Below are positions 43,978 to 52,343 of a DNA stretch of 64,000 bases, piece by piece. Where the stretch lies: the NCBI GenBank assembly GCA_040080835.1, contig JBEBHP010000002.1, positions 186,001 to 250,000 on the forward strand. Reading direction: 5' to 3'. Under the pieces are notes generated by a model, which did not search any database, was not told where the DNA came from, and saw only the letters and a program-made list of their open reading frames with translations. The DNA is from SZUA-430 sp040080835. Lineage in GTDB: Bacteria > Pseudomonadota > Alphaproteobacteria > Micropepsales > Micropepsaceae. The stretch's first letter is position 1. Each line of letters opens with the position of its first letter. Made by a program: the position numbers and the translations under genes.

Positions 43978-45270
43978 ATGCACCAGCCAAAGCTCCTTGC
44001 ACTTTCCCTGGCACTTGTAGTGTCGCTTGTTTCAGCAGTGCCGACTTTCGCACAGATCGAACCGGCCCCATCCGGTGCACCGCAGGGCGCACCTCCTGGA
44101 GCACCGCAGGGCGAGTCAGACATCAGCACCAATGCCCAGTTCGCCGCAATCGTGGACTACGATACTGGAACCCTTCTGTTTTCAAAATCCGCGAACGAGC
44201 AAATGATTCCGGCGTCCATGGCGAAACTGATTACGGTCGCCATCATGTTTCACAAGTTGAAGCATGCAGAGTTGAAGCTCGACGACACATTTACGGTTTC
44301 AGAGAAAGCATGGCGCCTTTCTGTTGTTGGCAAGAATGAATCGTCGAAGATGTTCTTGAGCATTGGCTCACAGGTTCGGGTCGAAGATCTCTTGCGTGGC
44401 ATCATCATCCAGTCTGGAAACGATGCCTGCACGGTGGTCGCAGAACATTTTTCCGGCAGCGAAGAGGCCTTTGCCGAGTTCATGAACGCAGAGGCCAAGC
44501 GCATCGGCATGACCAACTCTGTTTTCAAGAACGCAAACGGACTGCCGCACCCTGACATGCACGTCACGGCCCACGATCTGGCGATCCTGGCGGCATATCT
44601 CATCCGAGAGTACCCGGAGTACTACCATTACTTTTCCGAACGCGAATTCACCTGGAACAAGATCAAGCAGGGCAATCGCAACCTGCTGCTCGGCACCTAT
44701 CCCGGCGTAGACGGGCTGAAGACCGGCCACACTGCAGAGTCTGGCTACGGCATGGTCGCTTCGGCACTTGTCGAAGGTCGTCGGCTCATCGTGGTCGTCA
44801 ACGGGCTGAAGTCTGACGCCGAACGGGCTGCCGAAGCCAAGCGACTTCTGGACATTGGGTTCCGCGAGTTCAAGCCCTACAACCTGTTCTCAAAGAACCA
44901 GGTCATCGAAAAAGCTGAAGTCTGGGCCGGAGATGGGGACAGCGTCGCCCTCGTGGCGGCTCAGGACGTCAAGGTCTTGATGCGACGGTCGCAGCGCGAC
45001 ACCATGAAGGTCGTTCTCTCATATGATAGCCCGCTCGTGGCCCCGGTGAAGGCAGGTCAGCGCGTGGGTAAGCTCAAGATCACCGTAGCGGGCCTTCCGG
45101 ATATCGAAGTGCCTGTGGCAGCCGGCGGCGATGTGGAAGAAGGCGGGTTCATGACCCAGATAAAGCTGGGCGTGAAAGGTTTGATTTCCAGTTCACCCGA
45201 ATCTGCGCCGGTTTCGAAAGATGTCTCGATGACCGACACACCATCCCAGGCTGCACAGGTTCATGAGTAA
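43978..45270 (+). CDS. D-alanyl-D-alanine carboxypeptidase (S11, PBP5/6 type)
   Basis: A 430-residue periplasmic enzyme that trims the pentapeptide of peptidoglycan. A signal peptide (1-25) is followed by a Gly/Ala/Pro repeat (GAPQGAPPGAPQG). The penicillin-binding triad is complete: SMAK 80-83, SGN 146-148, KTG 248-250. A PBP5-like beta domain follows. The C-terminus lacks a clear amphipathic anchor. It overlaps tmk by eight bases. dacA, dacC or dacF names are all used for such genes. Confidence 0.95.
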   Translation: MHQPKLLALSLALVVSLVSAVPTFAQIEPAPSGAPQGAPPGAPQGESDISTNAQFAAIVDYDTGTLLFSKSANEQMIPASMAKLITVAIMFHKLKHAELKLDDTFTVSEKAWRLSVVGKNESSKMFLSIGSQVRVEDLLRGIIIQSGNDACTVVAEHFSGSEEAFAEFMNAEAKRIGMTNSVFKNANGLPHPDMHVTAHDLAILAAYLIREYPEYYHYFSEREFTWNKIKQGNRNLLLGTYPGVDGLKTGHTAESGYGMVASALVEGRRLIVVVNGLKSDAERAAEAKRLLDIGFREFKPYNLFSKNQVIEKAEVWAGDGDSVALVAAQDVKVLMRRSQRDTMKVVLSYDSPLVAPVKAGQRVGKLKITVAGLPDIEVPVAAGGDVEEGGFMTQIKLGVKGLISSSPESAPVSKDVSMTDTPSQAAQVHE

Positions 45271-45895
45271 GAATGCTTTCATTACCTTTGAAGGGGGAGA
45301 AGGCGCTGGCAAGACAACCCAGATTCGGTTGCTTGCCGATCATTTGCGGAAGGCCGGACGCGACGTCGTCCAGACGCGCGAACCCGGTGGCTCACCAGCA
45401 GCCGAAGAAGTAAGGCAGCTGCTCGTGACTGGGGCTGCCGAACGATGGTCGCCGCTTGCAGAAACGCTGCTGTTTTATGCGGCCCGGGTTGAACACTGGC
45501 GCGAAGTAATCGAACCTGCATTGCAGCGAGGTGCCGTCGTGCTGTGCGACCGCTTTGCAGATTCAACCATGGCCTATCAGGCTTACGCCGGCGGACTGCC
45601 GCTGGCGGTCCTCAAACAGCTTCACGATCTTGTTTTGCCCGGAGTTGAGCCCGATATGACGGTGGTCCTGGATCTGCCCGTCAGCGAAGGTCTGAAGAGA
45701 GCGGCAGACAGGCCTGGCGTCGAAACCAGATTTGAGGGCAAGGGCACGCAATTCCACGAAAAACTGCGGAGCGGATTTCTGGAAATAGCAAAACAAAATC
45801 CAGCACGATGCATCGTACTGGATGGCAGGGCTGGTATTTCTTCCGTCCACCAACTGGTTGTCGCTGCAGTAAAATCAAGGCTCAACCTCGGCTGA
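45263..45895 (+). CDS. tmk: Thymidylate kinase
   Basis: A 210-residue kinase that makes dTDP. The P-loop GGEGAGKTTQ begins at residue 11, DRFADSTMAYQ holds the DR(Y/F) motif, and the lid region follows EGLKRAADRPG. The stop overlaps the holB start (TGATG), and the start lies inside the carboxypeptidase gene. Confidence 0.96.
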   Translation: MSKNAFITFEGGEGAGKTTQIRLLADHLRKAGRDVVQTREPGGSPAAEEVRQLLVTGAAERWSPLAETLLFYAARVEHWREVIEPALQRGAVVLCDRFADSTMAYQAYAGGLPLAVLKQLHDLVLPGVEPDMTVVLDLPVSEGLKRAADRPGVETRFEGKGTQFHEKLRSGFLEIAKQNPARCIVLDGRAGISSVHQLVVAAVKSRLNLG

Positions 45896-47016
45896 TGGCT
45901 CCCCGCGCATCAAAGCCAGATCAGGAAATCCTGCCCGAAAGTGATCGCGCAGGCGACCTGCCGCATCCTCGCGAACGCGAAGAACTGTTTGGGCATGCTG
46001 ACGCAAGCGCTACGCTGTCGAAGGCGGCAAGATCGGGACAGCTGCATCACGCGTGGCTTCTGGCGGGCCCGAAAGGGGTCGGCAAGGCCACACTCGCCTG
46101 GAGGTTTGCGCGCGCATTGCTGGCCTTTGGCAAAGGCAATTGCCCCGACGACCTTCACGTCCCGTTGGGTCACCCTGCCTTTCGCCAGGTAAGTGCGCTG
46201 ACCCATCCCGATGTCACGCTGTTGCGGCGCCCATGGGACGTGGACAAGAAGCGATTCAAATCGGACTTGCCTGTCGATGAAGTGCGCAGGCTCAAGGGCT
46301 ATTTCTCCAAGCACTCCACATTTGGCGGACCGCAGATTGCCATCGTCGACTGCATGGATGACATGAACATCCAGGCCCAAAACGCCTTGCTCAAGATACT
46401 TGAAGAGCCGCCAAAGTCTGCAATCCTGCTCCTGATCACACATGCACCGGGCCATCTGCTGCCCACGATACGATCTCGATGTCGCTTGCTGCACCTGCGG
46501 AAATTGTCCGACGGCGACATGGTGCAGGCAACAAAAAGCCTCTGTCCGGGTGCAAGTCCAGAAACTCTGAAGATGGTTTCGGCGCTCGCCGATGGCGTGC
46601 CGGGATTTGCAGCTTCACTTGCAGAGTCCAATGCGATCGCGACCTATCAGGATCTGCTTGGACTGCTAAGCCAGTTGCCGACTATCAATGCAGCCATGGC
46701 ACAAGGCTTTGCCGATCGCATTGCAAGGCAGCCAATCGACACCGGCATTGCAGTGTTTTCAGCCCTGATGCAATTGATCGAGCAGCGCCTTGTTCTGACC
46801 CATCTTGGGTTCGGAACCCCACTGGCAGCCGAAACCAATGCCTTCCAGCGCATGGCGGCCGCGATTTCACTTGAGGAATGGGTCAGTCTTTGGTCTGACC
46901 TGCGAAACCAGTTTTCACGGACTGAGCAGTTGAACCTGGACAAAAAGCAGTTTGTGCTTAACGCCCTTTATTCAATAGAATCCCGGGCATCAAAAGCTTT
47001 CCACGCGAACCGATAA
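45895..47016 (+). CDS. holB: DNA polymerase III delta' subunit
   Basis: A 373-residue clamp-loader subunit. LAGPKGVGKATLAWRFARAL is the Walker A-like region; NIQAQNALLKILEEPP and TIRSRCRLL with the SRC motif are family marks. The zinc-binding cysteine cluster of E. coli HolB is absent. The start TGATG overlap with tmk decides the ATG; longer frames lie inside tmk. Confidence 0.94.
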   Translation: MAPRASKPDQEILPESDRAGDLPHPREREELFGHADASATLSKAARSGQLHHAWLLAGPKGVGKATLAWRFARALLAFGKGNCPDDLHVPLGHPAFRQVSALTHPDVTLLRRPWDVDKKRFKSDLPVDEVRRLKGYFSKHSTFGGPQIAIVDCMDDMNIQAQNALLKILEEPPKSAILLLITHAPGHLLPTIRSRCRLLHLRKLSDGDMVQATKSLCPGASPETLKMVSALADGVPGFAASLAESNAIATYQDLLGLLSQLPTINAAMAQGFADRIARQPIDTGIAVFSALMQLIEQRLVLTHLGFGTPLAAETNAFQRMAAAISLEEWVSLWSDLRNQFSRTEQLNLDKKQFVLNALYSIESRASKAFHANR

Positions 47017-47043
47017 CACAAACGCACTGCGAATAACGTCACC

Positions 47044-47826
47044 ATGCTTGTCGACAGCCACTGCCATCTCGATTTTCCGGAGCTCAGCAGGGAGCTCGAC
47101 CAGGTTGTCCAGCGGGCACGCGCGAACGGTGTGGGCACGATGCTGACAATCGGCACGCGGCTCGACCGGTTTCCCGGCGTGCGCGCCATCGCTGAAAAAT
47201 ACGACAACATCTGGTGCACGGTCGGCGTTCATCCGCATGAAGCAGCTTCAGAGCCCATCAGCGAGCCGCAGCGTTTGCTGGAGCATGTAAACCATCCGCG
47301 CGTCGTGGGCATCGGCGAGGCCGGGCTCGACTACTTTTATGAGCACAGCCCAAAGAACGACCAGATACGCAACTTTCGAGCACATATCGCGGCCTCGCGC
47401 GACTGCGGCCTGCCTTTGGTTGTGCACGCCCGGGATGCTGACGACGACCTTTGTTCAATCCTGAAGGAAGAATACGACAACGGAGCGTTCCCCGGCCTGA
47501 TCCATTGTTTTTCCTCAACGCGCCAGCTCGCAGAAACAGCACTTGCTCTGGGCATGTACATTTCGATCTCGGGTATCGTCACCTTCAAAAAAGCCGACGA
47601 GCTGCGGGCTATCGTACAGGACGTCCCACTTGATCGCCTGCTGGTGGAAACGGATTCCCCTTATCTGTCGCCAATTCCGCACCGTGGTGCCCGCAATGAG
47701 CCATCCTTCGTGAAGCACACGGCGGAAACAGTCGCACGCCTCAAGAACATTGAAGTCGAAAAACTTGGCGATCAGACGACGGAAAACTTCTTCCGCCTGT
47801 TCACAAAAGCCCGTCGTACAGCTTGA
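47044..47826 (+). CDS. tatD: TatD-family metal-dependent hydrolase
   Basis: A 260-residue TIM-barrel deoxyribonuclease. The metal ligands can be read in order: DSHCHLDF at the start, GVHPHEA (about 60), GEAGLDYF (about 92), VVHARDADD, IHCFSS and ETDSPYLSP (about 200). It follows holB after 27 bases, without the methionyl-tRNA synthetase gene often found here. Confidence 0.94.
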   Translation: MLVDSHCHLDFPELSRELDQVVQRARANGVGTMLTIGTRLDRFPGVRAIAEKYDNIWCTVGVHPHEAASEPISEPQRLLEHVNHPRVVGIGEAGLDYFYEHSPKNDQIRNFRAHIAASRDCGLPLVVHARDADDDLCSILKEEYDNGAFPGLIHCFSSTRQLAETALALGMYISISGIVTFKKADELRAIVQDVPLDRLLVETDSPYLSPIPHRGARNEPSFVKHTAETVARLKNIEVEKLGDQTTENFFRLFTKARRTA

Positions 47827-47839
47827 TGGCCAAAAGTCG

Positions 47840-48643
47840 ATGAGCGATCTGAAAATCACAATTCTGGGAAGCGGGTCTTCTGGCGGCGTGCCGCGCATCG
47901 GCGGTGCGAAAGGCGAGGGCGACTGGGGTGCCTGTGATCCGGCTGAACCAAAAAATCGCCGGCGCCGCTGCTCGATACTGGTCGAAAATTCTCACAGTTC
48001 AATTCTTGTCGATTGCTCTCCGGACATGAGAGAGCAATTGCTTGATGCACGCGTCCGCACGCTGGATGCAGTCCTCATCACGCACGACCATGCTGATCAG
48101 TCCCACGGCATTGATGATTTGCGAATGATCGCGCAAAACATGCGCAAGCGCGTGGACGTCTATGCCGCCCATGAACCGCTGAACGTTTTGCTGCACCGGT
48201 TCAGCTATTGCTTCACCAGCAGCGCCGACGGATCCTACCCCGCCATCCTCCAGCATCATGAGGTCCGACGTCCATTTGCGGAATTTGCGCTGGGAAAACA
48301 TTCACACCCGATTCCTGTTCTTGCTTTCGACATGGACCATGGCACCATGATCAGCCAGGGCTTCCGCTTTGGTCCCGTTGCTTATTCACCAGACGTTGTG
48401 AACCTGGATGAACAGGCCTTTGCCGCGCTCCAGGGAGTTGAGTGCTGGATCGTGGATGCCTTGCGTTACAAACCGCATCTCACCCACGCACACGTCGAGA
48501 AAACGCTGGGCTGGATCCGTCGTGTCCAGCCAAAACGCGCAATTTTAACCAATCTGCACATCGATCTGGATTATCAGACACTGAAGAATTCCCTTCCCGA
48601 TTGTGTTGAACCGGCGTTCGACGGAATGACCATTCACCTGTGA
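47840..48643 (+). CDS. Metallo-beta-lactamase-fold hydrolase (PhnP-like)
   Basis: A 267-residue hydrolase. ITILGSGSSGGVPRIG starts the fold; VDCSPDMREQLL and the metal motif THDHADQSHGIDDLR are typical of the PhnP/YcbX-type subgroup that acts on cyclic phosphodiesters. FDMDHGT and LTHAHVE supply later metal ligands. The start ATG 47840 lies 13 bases after tatD. In this class the gene commonly follows tatD; its true substrate is unknown. Confidence 0.9.
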   Translation: MSDLKITILGSGSSGGVPRIGGAKGEGDWGACDPAEPKNRRRRCSILVENSHSSILVDCSPDMREQLLDARVRTLDAVLITHDHADQSHGIDDLRMIAQNMRKRVDVYAAHEPLNVLLHRFSYCFTSSADGSYPAILQHHEVRRPFAEFALGKHSHPIPVLAFDMDHGTMISQGFRFGPVAYSPDVVNLDEQAFAALQGVECWIVDALRYKPHLTHAHVEKTLGWIRRVQPKRAILTNLHIDLDYQTLKNSLPDCVEPAFDGMTIHL

Positions 48644-49108
48644 CAACGTTGCGAACCCCGCAGGAATTCAGAATAATTCTCACTCAAACAACTGTTTCTT
48701 CATTAAGCATGTTACCGGCCAAGCACTTACGCCCTGTTTTTCAATTTGATTGTGACGTCGTTCTCTGAGATAAACTTTTACTTGGGGGCGCTTGGAGTTA
48801 CTGGGCGCATGCGTATCTTTGAGTGGGGAATAGCTGGGCAATCTGGACTGCAGACCGGAGCCGTGCGGGGGCACGAACCGGGTTGCGTCAAGTCCGGACA
48901 ATTTACTTTCCATCAATCACGATTCTCAAAGTCTGCAGGGTTGGCACTTGAAAACAGTGCAAACCGGGCCCGGCTTAAACGTTTGATGGCAAGTTTAAAT
49001 TAGAGTTGTCGCAGTTTAGGAATTTAGTCTGAAGGCCGTAAACCTTTGGAAGTTGGGACGGGAAGGCAATTTGTTATGGGACGTGTAACAGTCAACAAGG
49101 GTAATGGG
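48644..49108 (+). other. 465-base leader/intergenic region before the TonB-system operon
   Basis: The region is more A+T-rich than its neighbours and has no convincing gene. It holds AGAATAATTCT (48670-48680), matching the AGAA-N3-TTCT core of the Irr iron-control element. TTGATT at 48746-48751 and GATAAA at 48769-48774, 17 bases apart, are a possible promoter. If that promoter is used, the leader before exbB is about 325 bases, long enough for control or a small RNA. A weak 85-codon frame (48746-49003) lacks an ATG start and resembles nothing I know. Confidence 0.45.
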
Positions 49109-50053
49109 ATGACTTTCGCGCGTGCGACCGCAGCAGCCGGTCTATTGTTTGGTGCAGCTCTGTTGGCAACGGCCGCATGGGCTCAACCCGCAACGCAACC
49201 GCCGGCCGGAGGCGCAAAGCCTCCCGCACCGGTAGCCGGCGCTCCGGCTCCGGCAGCACCTGCAGCAGGCACGCCAGCGGATCCCGCTGCGGTCCCGCCA
49301 GCAGCTGCTGATGGGGCTCCGCCAGCCATAGGTCCGGATGGGTTGCCGATCACGGCACCGACCGATGCTGCCGTTCCTGCAGCAGCTCCGGCTGTTGAAG
49401 AAGCGAAGGGTCCCGATATTACACCCGTAAGCATGTTCTTGAATGCGACGATCGTCGTGCAGTCGATCATTGTTTTGCTCGTAGCCTGGTCGATCACGAC
49501 CTGGGCGATCATGGTTTCGAAGTTCTCGTTTTTCTCTGGCCTTGGAAGCGCTTCAAACCGTGTGTTGCAGGCTTTCCGCAGCGCCGGCAGCATTCCGGAT
49601 GCCGCCAAGAACACGCGAAACAACCGCAACAACCCGTTTGCAAAAATGCTGGCGGCCGCTGCCGACGAAATTGCAGCCGGCAAAAAGGGCGGGCTCGGAA
49701 GTCGCGTTGCCGCACGTCTTGGCATTGTTCAGGCTGAAGTGGGCGAGACGCTGTCATCGGGCATGGGGATCTTCGCCACCGTCGGTTCGATCGCCGCATT
49801 CGTCGGTCTGTTCGGTACCGTCTGGGGCATCATGAACTCATTCATCGGCATCGCCCAGACACAGACCACGAACCTCGCGGTCGTTGCCCCTGGTATTGCT
49901 GAAGCACTTTTCGCAACCGCATTCGGTCTGTTCGCAGCCGTCCCTGCGGTTATCTTCTACAACATGTTCGCTCGTCGTATCGGTGCGTATCAAACCCGCA
50001 TGGAAAACTTCGCCAGCGAAATATTGGTCAAGGTCGCGCGCGACTTCGAGTAA
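49109..50053 (+). CDS. exbB: ExbB-type proton channel protein (MotA/TolQ/ExbB family)
   Basis: A 314-residue inner-membrane subunit of the TonB energy complex. A signal peptide (ending ATAAWA) is followed by about 90 Ala/Pro-rich periplasmic residues, then three membrane segments: around 120-145, 220-245 and 265-290, with GIFATVGSIAAFVGLFGTVW and LFATAFGLFAAVPAVIFYN carrying the proton path. AAGG lies eight bases before ATG 49109; an ATG at 49076 would add 11 residues and is also possible. It starts an exbB-exbD-tonB-exbD unit. Confidence 0.92.
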   Translation: MTFARATAAAGLLFGAALLATAAWAQPATQPPAGGAKPPAPVAGAPAPAAPAAGTPADPAAVPPAAADGAPPAIGPDGLPITAPTDAAVPAAAPAVEEAKGPDITPVSMFLNATIVVQSIIVLLVAWSITTWAIMVSKFSFFSGLGSASNRVLQAFRSAGSIPDAAKNTRNNRNNPFAKMLAAAADEIAAGKKGGLGSRVAARLGIVQAEVGETLSSGMGIFATVGSIAAFVGLFGTVWGIMNSFIGIAQTQTTNLAVVAPGIAEALFATAFGLFAAVPAVIFYNMFARRIGAYQTRMENFASEILVKVARDFE

Positions 50054-50059
50054 AAGAAC

Positions 50060-50497
50060 ATGGCAGGCAGCATCGGCGGCGGTAAGGGACACGGCAAACG
50101 CTATTCGGATAACAGCGAAATCAACGTCACACCATTCGTGGACGTCATGTTGGTTCTGCTCATTATCTTCATGGTCGCCGCACCTCTTGCCAGTGTGAAC
50201 GTGAAGGTTGATTTGCCTCCGTCGGTGTCAAAGCCGGCAAAGGTCAAGGACCCTGTTTACGTATCGCTTCAGAAAGATCGAAAGCTTTATATCGGTGACG
50301 TCCAGGTGACGTTCGCCAACTTCTCCGAGCGTCTGCTCTCGGCAGCAGGCAACAATTACAATCGGCGCATCTTCATCCGTGCCGACAAAACCGTGCAGTA
50401 TAAAGAAGTCATGCGGGTGATGAATCTCGTTCAGGACACTGGTTTCTACCAGATCGCCCTGGTCGCAGAGGACCGCATCGACGCTTCGGGATCATAG
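50060..50497 (+). CDS. exbD: ExbD-type biopolymer transport protein (first copy)
   Basis: A 145-residue partner of ExbB. After a short cytoplasmic start, NVTPFVDVMLVLLIIFMVAAP forms the single membrane helix with its essential aspartate. The periplasmic domain follows (YVSLQKDRKLYIGDVQV, RIFIRADKTVQYKEVM). It lies six bases after exbB. A second ExbD (51131-51586) shares the helix almost unchanged but differs in the periplasmic part. Confidence 0.95.
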   Translation: MAGSIGGGKGHGKRYSDNSEINVTPFVDVMLVLLIIFMVAAPLASVNVKVDLPPSVSKPAKVKDPVYVSLQKDRKLYIGDVQVTFANFSERLLSAAGNNYNRRIFIRADKTVQYKEVMRVMNLVQDTGFYQIALVAEDRIDASGS

Positions 50498-50523
50498 GAA
50501 CAAGGGTCGGGTAAGGCATCGCC

Positions 50524-51096
50524 ATGGACAGGCGCTCGGTCTACATCACAATCATCGTGTCGGTGCTGCTGCACATCGGCTTGCTGTACTATATTGCGGT
50601 GACCTGGGGCATTATTCCAACAGAGATGGAAGAAAAGCCCGATGAGGTTATCGCCGTAACGGTGCCGCCGCCTCCGCCACCTCCGCCACCTCCACCAGAG
50701 GAAGTGGTGATCGAAAAGCCGCGGTTCCGTCCGCGACCGGTTCCACCGCCGCCGGTGGCTGTGAAGGTTCCGCCGATCCCGCTGAAGCCGCAGCCGCCTG
50801 CCGAAAGCACATCAGACGCAACGACCATTCTGTCGGACCGTCAGGTGATCGACTCGCCGGTCTCAAAGCCTCCTTGCCGCTATCCCAAGCGCGCCGAGGA
50901 TGCCGAGAAGGAAGGCGTCGTAAAGCTCCTGATTACAATCCGGCCAGACGGGTCGGTCAGCGATATCGAAGTGGTCTCGGCAGTTCCGCCGGGATGGTTT
51001 GAGGAAGCCAGCCGCGCCTGTGTCGCCAGGTACCGGTACAGAGCCTCGGGCCGCGCAATTAAGGCACCGATCGAAATTACCTGGCGCCTTGAATAG
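50524..51096 (+). CDS. tonB: TonB-family energy transducer (first copy)
   Basis: A 190-residue protein with one N-terminal membrane helix (about 6-30, including the SxxxH-like SVLLH), a proline-rich spacer with eleven consecutive prolines (about 48-58) and a C-terminal TonB domain (about 110-190) beginning PPCRYPKRAEDAEKEG. The domain holds two cysteines, C118 and one in SRACVARY, which could form a disulfide. It transmits proton-motive force to outer-membrane receptors; no receptor gene is in the window. Confidence 0.92.
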   Translation: MDRRSVYITIIVSVLLHIGLLYYIAVTWGIIPTEMEEKPDEVIAVTVPPPPPPPPPPPEEVVIEKPRFRPRPVPPPPVAVKVPPIPLKPQPPAESTSDATTILSDRQVIDSPVSKPPCRYPKRAEDAEKEGVVKLLITIRPDGSVSDIEVVSAVPPGWFEEASRACVARYRYRASGRAIKAPIEITWRLE

Positions 51097-51130
51097 TCGC
51101 TAGGCACAAGAAACGGAGTTTGAACCGGCT

Positions 51131-51586
51131 ATGGCTGGAGCAGTTGGAACAGGGCAAGTCAGCACAGGCGGCAAGAAACGCTTTGGCGACAACGCTGACA
51201 TCAACGTGACACCGTTCGTCGATGTCATGCTTGTGCTTCTCATCATTTTCATGGTGTCAGCGCCACTCGCAACCATCAGCATTCCGATGGACCTTCCTCC
51301 GCCGGACCCTACAGAACAGCCCCCGGATCCGATCGAACCGATTTTTGTGAGCTTGCAAGACACTGGAACTATCAATGTAGGAACGCCGAAGACCGGCGAA
51401 ATTCAGGCCACTTGGGAAACATTGTCCGACGCCATCAAGCAAAAGACAAACGGCGACATCACGCGCAAGATCTTCGTCCGTGCGGACCAGAAAGTCATCT
51501 ACGCTGATGTGATGCGCTTGCTCGACGTCATTGATCACGACGGTTACAAGAACAAGGCTCTGGTCGCCGAAGATGTGGTCGACTAG
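51131..51586 (+). CDS. exbD: ExbD-type biopolymer transport protein (second copy)
   Basis: A 151-residue ExbD paralogue. INVTPFVDVMLVLLIIFMVSAP matches the first copy in the membrane helix. The periplasmic part is richer in Pro/Asp (PPPDPTEQPPDPIEP) and ends KIFVRADQKVIYADVMRLL. ExbB systems with two ExbD proteins are known in Xanthomonas and alphaproteobacteria. A strong terminator lies 28 bases after its stop. Confidence 0.94.
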   Translation: MAGAVGTGQVSTGGKKRFGDNADINVTPFVDVMLVLLIIFMVSAPLATISIPMDLPPPDPTEQPPDPIEPIFVSLQDTGTINVGTPKTGEIQATWETLSDAIKQKTNGDITRKIFVRADQKVIYADVMRLLDVIDHDGYKNKALVAEDVVD

Positions 51587-51614
51587 CTCATCCGTTGAAA
51601 TTCAAGCAGTTGTT

Positions 51615-51639
51615 GGGCCAGAGATTCTCTGGCCCTTTT
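51615..51639 (+). terminator. Strong rho-independent terminator after the second exbD
   Basis: GGGCCAGAG (51615-51623) and CTCTGGCCC (51627-51635) form a perfect nine-pair stem around a three-base ATT, followed by TTTT. It should end the exbB-exbD-tonB-exbD message and so separates the second tonB, whose start must lie downstream of it. Confidence 0.92.
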
Positions 51640-51723
51640 CATTTGTCCGCGCTCAAATTTGCCAAAATTTCAAAGGCGGCTACTGTTCGAATCGAAATAG
51701 TCCAGAAGCTGGAGGTTTCGATT

Positions 51724-52314
51724 GTGAATATTGCCGAAGCAGCACCCCGAACCTGGTCTCCGCAAATCGTCTTTGTGTCGATCCTTCTCCACGTCGTCGT
51801 CCTGTACGCGATTGCGGTGGCCTTTAACGTCATCCCCCCGCCGCTGGACAGCAACGACCCGCCGACGATACAGGTCACGACATACACGCCACCACCGCCC
51901 ATCCCTGAACCGGATCCGGTCATCGACATCAAGAAGCCTGAATTTCAGCAGCACATTCCCAAGCCCTCTCCTGCTCCAGTGACCGTTGCACCGACACCGC
52001 TCCCCCCTGTGGCTGTGCCGCAAACGACTGGCACGCCCAGCCTGGATGTCCGCCAGCCAATCGACGAACAGCCGATCACTCGAATTGCCATCCGCTATCC
52101 GTCATCCGCGGAACAACAGCAGATCGAGGGCAAGGTCGTTTTGTCAGTGACCATCATGCCGGACGGCTCTATACGTGACGTCCGCGTGGTAAGTGCGAAA
52201 CCCAACGGTGTTTTTGAGAGTTCGGCAGTTCAATCCGTCTCGCAGTGGCGCTACAAGCCTTCAAACGTCATTCGGACAAATGTCATCGTTGAGATCAACT
52301 TCGTGCTGACCTGA
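51724..52314 (+). CDS. tonB: TonB-family energy transducer (second copy)
   Basis: A 196-residue TonB-like protein with an N-terminal helix (about 13-35, IVFVSILLHVVVLYAIAVAF), a Pro-rich spacer (PPPPIPEPDP, then PSPAPVTVAPTPLPPVAVP) and a TonB C-terminal domain (RIAIRYPSSAEQQQIEG, SVSQWRYKPS). It has no cysteines, unlike the first copy. The GTG at 51724 is chosen because GGAGG lies eight bases upstream and the earlier open frame contains the terminator. It is probably made from its own promoter within 51640-51720. Confidence 0.88.
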   Translation: MNIAEAAPRTWSPQIVFVSILLHVVVLYAIAVAFNVIPPPLDSNDPPTIQVTTYTPPPPIPEPDPVIDIKKPEFQQHIPKPSPAPVTVAPTPLPPVAVPQTTGTPSLDVRQPIDEQPITRIAIRYPSSAEQQQIEGKVVLSVTIMPDGSIRDVRVVSAKPNGVFESSAVQSVSQWRYKPSNVIRTNVIVEINFVLT

Positions 52315-52343
52315 CAGCGGGCTGGCCACTGACTGGATCGTGA

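Noticed and set aside
48746..49003. 85-codon frame in the exbB leader
   Set aside because: No ATG at its start, no clear ribosome binding site and no recognisable domain; treated as part of the leader.
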